Below are positions 23,523 to 35,900 of a stretch of DNA of 64,000 bases, in pieces; position 1 is the stretch's first letter; the number at the start of each line of letters is the position of its first letter. The stretch covers positions 1-64,000 of the forward strand of contig NW_022985557.1 of the NCBI RefSeq assembly GCF_010093815.1. The letters are read 5' to 3'. A program made the position numbers and the translations under genes. This DNA comes from Pseudovirgaria hyperparasitica. Taxonomy: Eukaryota > Ascomycota > Dothideomycetes > Acrospermales > Acrospermaceae. Below the pieces are notes generated by a model. The model had not been told where the DNA came from, made no database searches, and worked only from the letters and a program-made list of their open reading frames with translations.

Positions 23523-24485
23523 ATGAGCGAGACAACACTCAGCTTCGTAACCGTCGACGTCTTTACCCAGACGCGATACAAAGCCGGGAATCCATTACCT
23601 ATCGTCTATCTCCCCGAAAACGCACCTATAACCCAGGAGCGTAAACAGCTTATAGCTCGCGAATTTGCACTGTCGGAGACTGTGTTCCTTCACACGCCAC
23701 CCGCTGCACCGGGCACGTGGAAAATTGACATCTTTACGACTTACCTCGAGCATCCTTTCGCTGGCCATCCGACGATTGGTACTGCAGTCTACGTTCTGAA
23801 GAAGCAGTGGGAGACAAGTGGAACACAGCTCACTCAGGATTCGGGTTCAGAAAACATCAACGGAACGTTTTTAACCAAAGCCGGCCGTATAGAGATTTCG
23901 TATAACCCTTCGAACGGAATCGCACGGGCGGCCATTCCGCAGAAGCACCACATCCACGCCTGGCGATGCCCGCTTCCTTTTCTCTTTGACAAGCAGCGGG
24001 ATCTTGACCCGTCGCATCTCAAAGACCCGTCTGCCGGGCTTCCTGTTGTGTCGATCGTCGATGGCATGACCTTCATCCTAGCCGAACTATCATCTCTCGA
24101 TGCATTGTCTCGGGTCTTGCTACAGCACGGTAACGTTACGTGTACGCTGGACGTAGGCTGGTCACGTCCACAGCGTCCGTTCTACTTCTATGTGCGACTC
24201 TCCGATGGCATGGATGGGATGAAGAGGTTCCGCACACGTCTCTTCATGAAAGACGCCGAGGACCCAGCGACTGGGAGTGCGGCGTGTGCACTGGCAGGAT
24301 ATATCGCCAGGAGCGAGGGCAAAAGAGGGCAGAGTGTAATTGTAAAAGTTGTGCAAGGAGTAGAGATGGGACGAGAGTGTGAGATTGGTGTTGAAGTGAA
24401 GTTGGGAGAAGACGGTGGTGTAGAAGGCGTATGGTTGAGTGGCTCTGCAGTGGATGTCATGAGTGGTCAATTGCCTCTCTGTTAG
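23523..24485 (+). CDS. PhzF-family isomerase/epimerase-like protein
   Basis: A single exon of 320 residues starting at ATG 23523; an upstream in-frame TTG is not a credible start. It belongs to the PhzF/diaminopimelate-epimerase fold. Seen are VDVFTQTRYKAGNP at the N terminus, LSETVFLH with the catalytic Glu, the signature EHPFAGHPTIGTAVYV and the second-half signature EDPATGSAACALAGYI. Family members isomerise small metabolites (PhzF itself acts on dihydro-3-hydroxyanthranilate); fungal paralogues mostly lack known substrates. No phenazine genes lie nearby. Length is close to family norm. The gene stands alone in a gene-poor area. Confidence 0.9.
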   Translation: MSETTLSFVTVDVFTQTRYKAGNPLPIVYLPENAPITQERKQLIAREFALSETVFLHTPPAAPGTWKIDIFTTYLEHPFAGHPTIGTAVYVLKKQWETSGTQLTQDSGSENINGTFLTKAGRIEISYNPSNGIARAAIPQKHHIHAWRCPLPFLFDKQRDLDPSHLKDPSAGLPVVSIVDGMTFILAELSSLDALSRVLLQHGNVTCTLDVGWSRPQRPFYFYVRLSDGMDGMKRFRTRLFMKDAEDPATGSAACALAGYIARSEGKRGQSVIVKVVQGVEMGRECEIGVEVKLGEDGGVEGVWLSGSAVDVMSGQLPLC

Positions 24486-25244
24486 ATCAAGAAAAGACGT
24501 TGAAATCTGTGCACCTGTCGTGAAGCTATGTCCCAGTCTAGCGAGATATAGGTTCCTGATATACCATTTTCATGATAGAGCGGGCGTCATGTGTCTGCTC
24601 TCTCGCGTTGCGCTTTCCAAGCCTTGATCAGCAAACCTGTCCTAGCGTTCTTGTCATCAAGACCTTTGCGAGGTGAGCCTCTTCGTCGACATCTCTGTTA
24701 TCTTTGCTTTATGCACAAATTCCCCCGCCCCTATATTTGAACTCAGCTCGTGCTGTGACCTTTCACCATTTCGCTTTATCAAAGCCTTTGCACAATCGGT
24801 GTTACTCTTTCCACTTGCTACTCGCTCTCGCAACCTAGACTAGCTCCGTAGTAGCTTTATACCTTCGTTCAAACTAGCGACGATCTGTGTTTACACCTGG
24901 TCCGTTATATTCTATTTCCAGTCAGAATTTCCTGAACGAGCGCACATAGCCTTCTCTCTTAGCCAGATTCTCTCGCTCCTAGCAAATCATTGTAGATACC
25001 TGTATGTTATGTGGTATTGTTCGGGACAATGTAAAGCCAATAAACGTTTACATAAACCTAGCATAAGTGTGGGTAAGGGATTCAGGTCTTGTCGAATGAA
25101 GAATCCCGCACTGTAGTATGGTCCACTATGTGAAAGGATAATATTCCCTGAGCCTTGCTAACAAGATAGTGCCGTATGCTTAATAGCGATTCATACTAGG
25201 CAGTATAGTAACTATAACAACTCACTGAACTTCCAAACAATTTT
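24486..25244. other. Intergenic, nothing recognised
   Basis: Lies between the 3' ends of the PhzF-like gene and the convergent hydrolase gene. No frame or RNA gene recognised. Confidence 0.5.
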
Positions 25245-27009
25245 CTAGCTTGCAGATGCTGTCAAAGCCTGAGTGACTTTGTCCCACCCATTATCACTCG
25301 CGAAACGGGACACATCAGTCGGACAAACCGTCCCGGGCTCAGGTAGCTGTCCAGAGAGGAAGTAACTCTGGATCGTCTTCGCAGTACAGAGAGAGGCTCC
25401 ACTGAGGAGAGTGGTGTGCTATACAGCGTTAGTACGGCTGCCAAAGCACACAAGTAAACACTCACTCCATAGCTATCGTGCTGCATTACCACACTGCCCT
25501 CGAACGAAGCACTCATATTGCGCGCGGACACCATCGGAGTGATTGGGTCTGCTCGGTTGCCCACGAACAAGATCGGATTCTTCGTCTGCGCCGCGAATGT
25601 CCCCTTATACTGTACTACATCGGCCATAGGCCATTGGGCGCAGTTCGCGTTGATAAAGAGAGTGAGGTCGCCGCCAATCCGACTAGACGCCATGCGGGCT
25701 TCGAAGAACTTGCGAACGTTTGCAAGATCGGAAGTTGGAGGGGACACGATGTCACTGCACCGTATTCCAATCATATGCTCGATAGGTGCATTGCTGATTG
25801 CAGCCTGACCACCATTGCCAACAAAAGATTGTACATACGTGTTCAGTCCTTCACGGTCTTTCCGAACCAGTGCATCGATGAGACTTGCGAGCATAGGCCA
25901 GGTGTTTGAGTAGTAGAGGTAGAAGTAAATAAAGAACTTGACGTTCGTGTAATCGAGAACAAAAGCACCAGCACCCTCGATGAAAAAGGACATGGGATCA
26001 AGCCTTATCTCTTCAATTGATGCATAGATCTGGGACTCAAGCTCGTCGGCAGTAAGATCGCGTGCCGCCGAACACTCTGACTTGTTTTCAACACACGCAG
26101 AACAGAATCCGGATAGAGCCTTATCTGCGTCTGATGGTGCCTCGATGTCGCTATTCGGATTCAGTTTGTGATGATGAAAAGAACCGGTGGTATGTACTTA
26201 CAAGCCTTGCTGGATTTCGTGGCCGTTAATTACACCATCCAATACCATTCGATGGATTCTATCGGGATATGTTGCGGCAAGGATAGAGCCCACGAATGTG
26301 CCATATGAGAAACCTGTTCTGTATTGGTAGATTGCATATACTTGGTCAAATCACACTTACCCCAGAACCTCAACATACCATCCTCATCAAGCGCATCAAC
26401 TACACCCATAATATCCCTCGCCGTGGTCGCTGACCCTATGAATCTGCCTGTCTGATTCTGGTGTCTCTCACACGTCTTAGCGAAACCTGCCGCATTCGCC
26501 CAGATATCCCCCAACGCAACGTCTGTTGCACCTCCGGCAAGAATACGCCTCACCAGCGCATCGCTGTCGCGGGCTACTGTACTTTCATAGCACTCGAACA
26601 GCAATGATCCATCTACTGTTCCACGAGGGACGACGAGGATAAGATCATGATTTTGACCTGCAATTGCCTGTAGACGCTGTCCATATGCGGCAAAATATGT
26701 ATATCCGGGTTCACCTGGGCCGCCAAAGTTGAAGAGAATGCTGCCCTGTGACGGCTTACTAAGTGAAGGGATCTTAACGAGGCGAAGGTCAACAGTTGAG
26801 CGAGATGGATCGGTGTAGTCCAGAGGTGCAGTTATCGTGCCGCATTGAGTTGATACCTGTTGCTCGGGGGGTATTGTAGCGCTTTCGTTCAAGCTGCACG
26901 GTTTCCACTGGATTGGAGTGGTAGGTATACTAGATGCATCGTTGTATAGCGCGAGAACCACGCAGATGATAGCTGTTAGGATGGCCAGAAGGGTTTGTAC
27001 TGCAGTCAT
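25245..27009 (-). CDS. TAP-like alpha/beta hydrolase (tripeptidyl aminopeptidase family), possibly broken
   Basis: Exons by my reading: 27009-26361, 26313-26204, about 26152-25466 and 25418-25245, with introns of about 47-51 bases and GTAAGT or GTGAGT donors. The N terminus is a signal peptide or anchor (TLLAILTAIICVVLALYN), so the product is likely secreted or membrane-bound. The oxyanion-type segment is FNFGGPGEPG, the nucleophile elbow GFSYGTFVG forms across intron 1, the acid is in FVGNRADPITP, and the His (SYGHTTL) is formed across intron 3. The TAP-type C-terminal domain follows, with LCTAKTIQSYF and GTVCPTD. The catalytic triad is complete. However, the frame does not run cleanly between about 26,090 and 26,220: there is an apparent 2-base offset near 26,100. 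Either the gene is broken, the assembly has an error, or an exon border differs. Confidence 0.75.
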
Positions 27010-30000
27010 GGTCGTGGTGTTACACAGTCAATGGGATGCCGCCGGGATTTGAGAGAATGTTGAGCATGTGGTCCAGATAGGAGTGAACCGAAGATGCTCT
27101 TAGTAATGCAACGTTCCAAACGAGGCGCATGTGTTGCCTTTTCATCACTGTAGTGAAACATTGTTAGCCTATACAGCTTGATTGCTAATCCTCTAGCATT
27201 CTTGTTGCGAGTAGTACGAGGAATGTACAAGCTTGGGGTCACGCTTTGTGTATTCGTGGCCATCGCGATGTGACAATGATGGTAAAAGGGGTGTGCCGAG
27301 TTCGGTATAGCTGGAGCAGCTCAAGATGCAGATCTACACGCCAGGATCAAGCCGGTCCGATGATAGGGATGAAGCCGAGCAACGGGACCTGATGAGATAC
27401 TTCATTCGGAAATATGGGGCGATAGTCATAGCATTTCCAGGTCCCCGAAGTCTCCGATTCCTTTTTTGCGTATTTCTTTGGCGATTGGAGATGGGAACCT
27501 CTACTCTTACGATTGTAATGTCTGCTGCCAGTGCTGAACATACAGATAAAGTCGGAAGAAAGCCCAAGACTTCCCTCTTCGCACTTCTCTGAGTTCTCCC
27601 CATTATGGACCTGTCTCTGTGTGTCTGTTAGCGAAGTTTGGCAGGTGCCGGTGCGTACAAAATCGCAATGTACTTAAGGATCCGCCGGCTAGTGCTAGAC
27701 TGCACTTGTGACAAGCGATTTGATCAATGCGATTTGATCAGTATCAATAAAGCACTTAAACAAACAAGTAAAAGTGCTCTACTGCATGCTCTGCAGTAAC
27801 GGTCTCTTGTATGCATGGCAAAATAATCTCGGCTTTGGATCAAGGGTCGGCCTCACTTGCACAAGGCTATTGGCATTATGACATGTAATACCACACAAAC
27901 TGTGACTTCTCACATGTACTAAACACCTCGCTGGTATCTGCTAAAGTCGTGCCCAACTTTCCTATGTGGGTGTATACATTTCATCAACTAGAGCTTAATT
28001 GTGGTTGTGGTGAAGTCAGAAATCGAGAGGGAATCTGGTTCTGGATTCGGTTGTAATGTACTTCATTTCATCGCCTCAGTATCCGGTTAATGAGCATCAG
28101 AGGAAGTTACTAAACCTTTCAGAGTTGAGCCTGCATAGTGTATGCGGTAGACGTAGATTTGGGGCTATATGACGAGATATTGTAAAGACCGTCATAGACT
28201 AACTAACCATATTTCTCGTATATCGTCATGTTATCGAGATCCAGCTTAATTAACAGAAGGTTAGTATAGTAGAAACTCTCCAGTCAAAAATGCAACAAAG
28301 ACTCTTTGAGATCATGAATCGAAACGCAATATGACGCTACGAGACGTAGTAGGTACATCGTTTCTAGTACTCTATGTATACGAAAGGACAACAATATTGT
28401 AGCCGCAACAAACGTCCCGTCATCCTTACGCACTTCTGTTTGGGATGATACCATATGCTTTCATTAGAGGAATTTGCACACATGAGCCGGCGTCGTGCAT
28501 TAGTATCAGCAATTGCACGGAGCAACAAGACGTAGAACAGAATGAGGCATTGTAATAGTTATGCTACAGGACCAACATAAGGGCTATGTCACACATGTAT
28601 AAGTAACTAACGCATGGAATACACCGTTTTCTGTGCTATGCTCGAAGATCGCATTACATGCACTGCGGATGAAGAGCTCTCCGCTTCACTATCACATCAC
28701 AGTGCTTCGGCTGAAAGACTCACCAGTTTTGGGTCCACAGGTCTTCAACGCCCTGCAGTTCGAGATCAAACTCACATAAGATAATAGGGAGAAGCTTACG
28801 CATCTCCAAGTCGCTCCTACACAGACGTGTCGGCCACAGATTGTCGCACCATCCCAAGGCACAACACGCCATATAGAAAGACGTACAGTTGGATGTATGC
28901 GATGAATGTCTCCTTGATGTAAGCCTGCAGCTATGTAAAGTCCTGCATATGTATGAGATGTACCATTATTCTCTCAGCAGACCATCTTCCATGGCAGCTT
29001 TTAATACTCCTGACGGAGTAGTAAGAGGAAATGGGGGTTTAAGGAGATGATACAGACAACTACTGAATGAACAGGCTGTGGTGTTGCTACCAGCCATGAT
29101 GGGCTGCGCACTCATTAGCCGCGTTTCTTCTCCATGATGGCCTCTTTAGCGTTCATGCTTGTTCGCAGTTCTTAGATTCTTGAAGGTGCTATTACATGAC
29201 TTTTTGAGATTGAGCTTGCTACGTTGAATACTGCTTCCCGGGGTGTCGCAAGGAAGCGAATGTTTGCCCAAATCCGAAAATAGCGTACCATTTTTTCTTC
29301 CACATTAAACATATTCACAATGGCACGCTATGTCTTCTTACTCGAAACAACTACGGAAAATAGTCTGGACATATCACAGCCGAGTATGACGAGTCCAGAC
29401 GGGATCAAGAAGACCATTTTAGTTGTGCTGCTTGAAATAGTGTAGAGAGTCTGCGAAAGTCGAAGACAAACCACGATGAGCGGTCCGTCAAGGAAGTCTT
29501 ATAGCACTTCGAAGTTGCACGAAGTTGTATGGCCAGAAAGATTGTTCAAGACGCGCCGTCTGCGAGATAGCATCGTGGAATGAGCAACGGTTTCATCTGT
29601 AAGGGGAAAAAACCAGGTCGGCTATCGATAAGTCCACGTCCTAGTGAGCTATTTCTTAGGTTAAACTGTTGTTTATTATACCTCCCGATGTGCTTAAAAC
29701 GGGACTGTGTACATATTCCGTAATTACTGCTAAGGTTTCGTGGGGTGGTGGTAATTAGTGATGGCGAAAACGGGACCGTGGCCCCGGATGCGAAAAGGCT
29801 TAGTGCTCAACCCCTTCCGTAAATCATGGATCCGTTGCGGGTGGAGGTGTGGACTCGACCGCTTTCGTCGACGGCAACGCGTGTTAAGGAGTGGAGTATT
29901 GTCCAATTTAGTGATCAGCATGTTGTGGGGACATTGGAACTTTTAGACGTGTAGATCACTGCTGACTACATTCGGTAGTTAGGTGGAGCGTGGAGCGAAA

Positions 30001-30814
30001 GCGAACACGAACAGTGCATATGCTCCTTGATAAAATCCAAGATTAAACGCAACCGGCAAGCAGGGATGGTGATGGACAGACACATCGTGCACATCATGGT
30101 GGGAAAATCTTCATCTCTCTCAGGCCCAGCGTTGGGTGCTAGCCAGGCCCTAATTGACCACTTACATATGTCTTGAGTCAGCATTGCCAACACGGCGCTG
30201 TGCAACATGGACGAATAGAAAAGTAGATGTGCCGTATGCGTGGCTGATGTTGATCTGGAGCGGCGGCATGGTTGCGCTCGTGGTGTATTGTCAAGATTCG
30301 TAGTTTCGCGCTTTGACTGCGGGGACCTTGTCCGAAGGTGTTCAGGGTCCATCCTCGTTGACTGCTAGGAAAGACGTATTGATGAGGTGAGCGCAAGTAA
30401 TGGCTTCAAGAATGGAAAAGTACACTCAAAAAGAATGAAATAGATCATTGACTGTAATCATATATTTTATGTATGTATATATCGAGGAGACATTACTCTT
30501 ATGGCGGTTCCTCTCATTACAATCGGAGGTTCTAGGCCATTCATCGCTGTACATATCGTGAGCCAAGTAAAAACTTTGTGGCAGAGAGTTCGCCTGTAAA
30601 ATGGGTAAGCCTCGCCAGATACCATCAACCATCGGTGGTACATTTTGATCGCTCGCGCAGTATATTGCCCAAAATGGAGAGAAAGAAAGAAGGCGTGTGG
30701 TAGCCTTGGTGAGCGTCCGAAGGCGCATAGTCCGTGATTACAATCCAGAACGCCATGCTTGCTATGTCAACAAAGGAGATTCCGTGCCAAGTGTCCTGTG
30801 ATACATCCGCCTCA
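27010..30814. other. Gene-poor stretch, 3.8 kb
   Basis: No gene, tRNA or repeat I can support. Frames up to 128 codons occur on both strands but are overlapping and composition-driven. The stretch is not RIP-like: CpA and TpG are normal. It separates the accessory zone from the ankyrin gene. Confidence 0.5.
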
Positions 30815-32908
30815 TTATATGCCGTAATATGAGTATGTCGAGTTTGCTCCTGACAACCCGACAATTTCTCTAGCGATGCTATTGATTTCCGCTTCATCGT
30901 CGTCATTTTCCTCGTCGATGTTGTTGAAATTTCTCAAGAAGTTTAGTACGTAGTGTTTTCTGCTTCGTCGTGCGAGCTCAAGCGAGCTCACTACTTGCCG
31001 CGACCCATTCGCTTTCATGGGTCCCCAACCAACGATCCAATCCTGTTTCCAGCCGTTTTCCAGCAATATCTTTACAATCTCTACATCGTCGATTTCGATG
31101 GCGAGACCGAGGGGAGTGACATCTAGATTACGGCCGATGACAACGTGATCATCAGTCGATTGCTTCACCCCTACGCTGAGGAGGATATTAAGTGCTGAAA
31201 GGTTGCGTCCGGCAATGGCTCGGAGGAGAGGTGTCGTTAGAGTATATTGTGTGTGCATGTATGTCGAGTCATTCTCAGTGTGTTCAACGATGTGGGGATC
31301 AGCACCATTGCAAAGAAGAAGTCCAAGGAGTTCGACCGAGACCATGGGACAGTGAAGATGATTGTGGTCAGAGATACATGATATTGGATCTGGTGTCGAT
31401 GTGGCGTCGGTAGGAAAGGAGGTGAAGATGGAATCAGGGCCGGATGTAGACGCAAGCTTCTTCTTCTCTGCTGCAGAGTAAGATGTTTTGATGCCGTATT
31501 CCAGAAGGAGCTGGACACCAGAGATAAAGCCGAAGCTGGTAAATAGAGATATGGCAGTATATTTGTAGCAGTGCACCGATATCCGTTGGTTCTCGAAGAC
31601 GAAGGTCTGGTTGTTCCTTGTGTCGCCGTGTCGTGTTGTGCGAGCACGTGATACCACGAAGGTATGGTGAACGACTTGGTCCTTGTTGAAATCGTCGCAG
31701 CTCACCAGGAATCTCAGTAGACGATCGCGTTCCCTGGAGTTTGGTAAAATGGCCAACGCATGGTAGCATGAACGGTCGCTAACAATATGTTTACCACCTT
31801 CTTCGGGCATGTCTTGAATGATCTTCTCCCAATCCGTCATTTTTCGAGTTTCTAGACTTGCGCCATAGTTTCGGAGTAAACGAATAGCCATGTCTACCTG
31901 GGCGGCATAGCACGCTTCGAGGAAAGCAGCATCAATCGACTCCTGGTCAACTCCACAATCAGCATGCACCAAGTAATCAATTATGGCCGTGTGGCCATCT
32001 ACTGCAGCACACGATAGAGCATCGCGATACCTGGTAGGCGATTGTGGGACGGGTGTAGCGCGGGCACCTAGTGTGACGAGAGAGGCGACTAGCGAGATGT
32101 TTCCGGAGTGAGCTGCTTGCTGAAGTGCGATACCTAACGTGGCTGGTGAGTAGGTGGACTTCTTACGCTCTGAATCGCGGCGGAATAGGCACGAGAAGCT
32201 CCTGCGCGGGAGGAGGGGGAACCTGGATTTTATGGATTTAGTGGACCGAAGGGACGCAGATAGTGAAGGCTTCTTTGGTAGTAGGTCTTGGGAAAGATCG
32301 TGCAGTAAGGTCTGTGCAACAGCATGGCCAGTGGTGGTAGGAGGGAGCGGTGTGGGTTGAGTGATGATTGGAGAGATGTGGTGGTGGTGGTGGTGGTCGT
32401 CGTGGCCATCGAGTTCGGCATTCTCAAATAAGGGAGCCAAAGATTGGGGAGTATGGGTTTTGGAGCGTGTCGGTGGACGGAGGGTGTATTTGAGCTTCTC
32501 AGTGGGTGTTGACAGCTCGTGGACGGAGTGTGTAGCTTTAGTATAGACATGACCGGAGCTGTGGACTGACTCTAAGCCTTGAGCAGGTTCGACATATTGC
32601 AGGCCATCTGGGACTTGGATGGTGTTTTCGGATTCAGTTGGTATCAGGCCGTCGTCAAGGATCCGGGGAAGCTTCTCAGAGTCGTATTTGACGGGGTTTG
32701 TTCCGTTGGCAGTCTTGATGCCTCCATAGCCGCCATAAAAGGTCATGTATTCGGTGAAGCCATCGGAATATCCATTGCAGTCACTCAGTCGCGGATTCTT
32801 CGCAATGGAGCTTGGTCTTGTAGGTATGTTCAGACCATGGCCCGGGAGCTCGGGAAGCTCCTCGTGCAATGAGGGAGGAAGCTCGAGGGAGGAGATTTCA
32901 AGAGTCAT
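30815..32908 (-). CDS. Ankyrin-repeat protein
   Basis: A single exon of 697 residues with an ATG start. The N-terminal 240 residues are disordered, with a His run (HDDHHHHHH, about residues 169-177) and a basic Ser-rich patch (SLRSTKSIKSRFPLLPRRSF). From about residue 255 come degenerate ankyrin units: LGIALQQAAHSGNISLVASLVTLGA, ALSCAAVDGHTAIIDYLVHAD, FLEACYAAQVDMAIRLLRNYGA and, further on, TPLLRAIAGRNLSALNILLSVG and TPLGLAIEIDDVEIVKILLENG. These repeats mediate protein binding; no enzyme domain is present. The tail is acidic (DEENDDDEAE). No signal peptide or membrane segment. The partner is unknown. Confidence 0.8.
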   Translation of the reverse strand: MTLEISSLELPPSLHEELPELPGHGLNIPTRPSSIAKNPRLSDCNGYSDGFTEYMTFYGGYGGIKTANGTNPVKYDSEKLPRILDDGLIPTESENTIQVPDGLQYVEPAQGLESVHSSGHVYTKATHSVHELSTPTEKLKYTLRPPTRSKTHTPQSLAPLFENAELDGHDDHHHHHHISPIITQPTPLPPTTTGHAVAQTLLHDLSQDLLPKKPSLSASLRSTKSIKSRFPLLPRRSFSCLFRRDSERKKSTYSPATLGIALQQAAHSGNISLVASLVTLGARATPVPQSPTRYRDALSCAAVDGHTAIIDYLVHADCGVDQESIDAAFLEACYAAQVDMAIRLLRNYGASLETRKMTDWEKIIQDMPEEGGKHIVSDRSCYHALAILPNSRERDRLLRFLVSCDDFNKDQVVHHTFVVSRARTTRHGDTRNNQTFVFENQRISVHCYKYTAISLFTSFGFISGVQLLLEYGIKTSYSAAEKKKLASTSGPDSIFTSFPTDATSTPDPISCISDHNHLHCPMVSVELLGLLLCNGADPHIVEHTENDSTYMHTQYTLTTPLLRAIAGRNLSALNILLSVGVKQSTDDHVVIGRNLDVTPLGLAIEIDDVEIVKILLENGWKQDWIVGWGPMKANGSRQVVSSLELARRSRKHYVLNFLRNFNNIDEENDDDEAEINSIAREIVGLSGANSTYSYYGI

Positions 32909-35900
32909 GGCAGCGAGCAGAGCAGAACATCTTCAGTACAGCGATCTTGATGTGTGTGGGCGAGTAGTCGTGAGCGACGAGGATGCGATGCGAAGTGAGA
33001 GAGCGAGTGGTAAGAGGACCGGTCAAGCGAAAGTAGGTGAGAAGGAAAGAGATTGAGGGCGAAAGTGGAGGCCGAAATGGATAAGCTGGAGAGCTGTTAG
33101 AGAGAGAGTGTGACAGGGCTTGAAGGGAACCCTAATGTAGCGTAGGTACCTTGGGAGTGTATTAACGTTGCGGGGGCGTGTGCGTGTGCGGCGCTGGAGG
33201 GAGGTATACTGTACTGAAGTAGCCAGTAATAGACAGCGAGTGATGATGATGGCCAGCCAGATAGAGCGTGGTAGAGCAAGCGGACGTTAATGCAGGTGGA
33301 AGAGACGGAGAACAGGTAACAGACAGCTAGGTGGTGGGTGTGTGTAGTCAGTGTACTTAGTGTGTGTGTGTGTGTACACTATGTAGATAGTCACGGTATG
33401 TAAAAAGTCTAGGGTGTAGGTAGCGGCCGGGGGGGGGCAGGCCAGGACTCCAGGACGCCAGGACGCCAGCTGTAGGCTACTAAACGGGTAGCGCTAAGTA
33501 ATGTACCCACTCGGGGCTGGTTGGAGCCCCCAGCTGCCCCCGGCTGCCCCCGACTGTCCCCAGCTATTATCCATTCCCCCTCAAAGCTCGCTGCCCAGTT
33601 GCCGCTAATGTTAGTGCTGGGGCCTGGCGGGACTCGGGAGCGACACTGTTGAAACCTTGACAAGGAATAATCATGGGCGGATCGTCCGCACGTACTCTAA
33701 ATAATATCTATCTATCTCTCTCTCTCTCTTCTCCCCCAGCGCTCGCACCAACTCTCGCTAATGACCTCCATGTACGGAGTAGAATCAGTGTGATTCAGCG
33801 AGAAATGGCCTGCCGAACGATGATGGAATACAGTCAGTCCACACAAAGAATTGCTAGCTCTACCACAGACCCGGCTACCGTCATGGCCGCGCTGTCGTCG
33901 TCAGGACTAGGACCGACAGGAGTAACAACAGCGGCAGCGGACAAAGAGAAAGCGAGGGATCAACAGATCAAAAACTAACGGCGCATCTGGAGGATTTCCA
34001 AACTCCATCAATCCCTAGGGGCCGTGGTCCTGTCCGCCAGTAGGAGTATTCTCTGACGAGCGGTCCCGGCAGATATGTAACGATATCTTGGCCATACGTA
34101 TTCAATGTATTTTTTCCGGACTAAGCGTCTCTAGGCGGAGAACACGCTCTTGGATGCTGTTATATTCCTCCTATCTACAGTCTAGACTCTACTCGTAAAC
34201 TTACTAATGCTCACCAAAATCTTACAGATGGTATCTATGTAACCGTTGGAAGTTTTGGACTGGACCTCAGAGACGTCATCTCGCAGCCAAGGAACAGGGC
34301 ATGTCCTAGAGAGCGCCTATACACACACTTCATTGTTGGTCATGCTGTTGGAAGCAACGGCAATGATGGACCATGAAGGGGCTGAAGGTTGGCTGTAGCA
34401 ATCTGCTCTCCTCGAGAGACCGAAACACGCACCCATAACACATAATGATGAATGCGCGCGTACTCGTGCAACCGATCTGACGCAGCAGACAGACAGACCC
34501 GTAGATGCAGGGCAAGGTATCAACAACACAAACTGCCTCATAGAGCCGTTGCGCCGCTGCGTCCTGACTCCTCGGCAGGTCGCGTCGCATTCTCCTCTTC
34601 ATCCCTCCATCGATCCATCCAATCCACATCCTTCTCCCCTTCTCGCCTCATTCAAGTAGCTGCAGCAGACTGTGACGCCGAACGCTGTCGGCCGGGCAAG
34701 CTGATCAGTTTCACCGGCACAATGACCGCTGCCGCTGCAGTGTGCGCGTATCTTCAATGCTGCTCGCGGATCGCCTTCTGCTGCTTCTGCGAACATTTCG
34801 GCGCTTCCATTCAGGCCCCCAAGGAGGAAATGAGAGCCAATTCTACGACGCGCGCATGTGGTTTTCAGGTCAACTGTGGGCTTCGGATCAATCAGGCCGA
34901 AATGGCCCAGGCTCCTTTCAGGTGTTCCCGTCTAAGGTTGAATGGCCCGAGAGCGCAACGCCTCCGCCATTTACCCTTTCCGGATGAGAACATGACCAAC
35001 CACAGCAGAACTGGCTTGATGGAACAGACAGACCCCAAATGGAATTAATTATGCATCTGCCGGGCCGCTTGTGCTTTTTCCTCATGGACAAGGGTTCCAC
35101 GGATTATACTTCCCCATCCTGTCTCTCTCCCCCTCTATCATCCATCTCCATTCATCTCCCCATGGCAAACTCTGTCCCGCCGTCTACCATTCACTCATCG
35201 GTGTCATACCGTTCAACAACACGATTGATCAATTCGGGCATGTAAAATGGTCTTCGCACTTCCTGTTACCCTCCGCAAAGGAGGACGTTGTGTCACTCAC
35301 GTTCAATGATGATACCCGGCTTCTTCCAACTCCAGCATGTTCGTGCATGCACCCAGTTCGCCATAGACGCCCTGTTACACCCGCGCACGCAGCAGCAGTC
35401 CCAGACTTTTATGGCCACCAGTCACTCTACTATTTGATATCAATCCCTGCTCTATCCAGTATAGGTGCAGTCATCCAACGCTGAACACATCATCCGAGAG
35501 ACTGCTTTCCTCCAATCCAGCTGTGCGGATTCAGCCGCCTGCAATCTCCACGCGTTGGGGCCCAGAATAATGAGGATGTGCAGCCGTCGCAAACCTTGCC
35601 GGCTCTGCTTGTCCCTGGACCCGCTTGACCGTTCACCGTTCGCGTTGTTCTCACGACCTTCCACTGCGTTTCGTGGATCGCATTGTGGTCCTTGCCCCCC
35701 TGTCCAGGTCCAGGCACCGTCTTGGCTTTCTCAACTGTCCAGAATGAGGCCCTCTTCGAACCACCAGGAGCACTCTCTGGCTTCGCTTCGGCTCGCTTCT
35801 CGTACAAGGCTGACGAGCTCCCATTGCGCACTGTTCTGGTGCTGTTCTTCGCTTCTGCGACCTGAACTACTCTGCCCAGCCCTCGCACTATTCTCTACTG

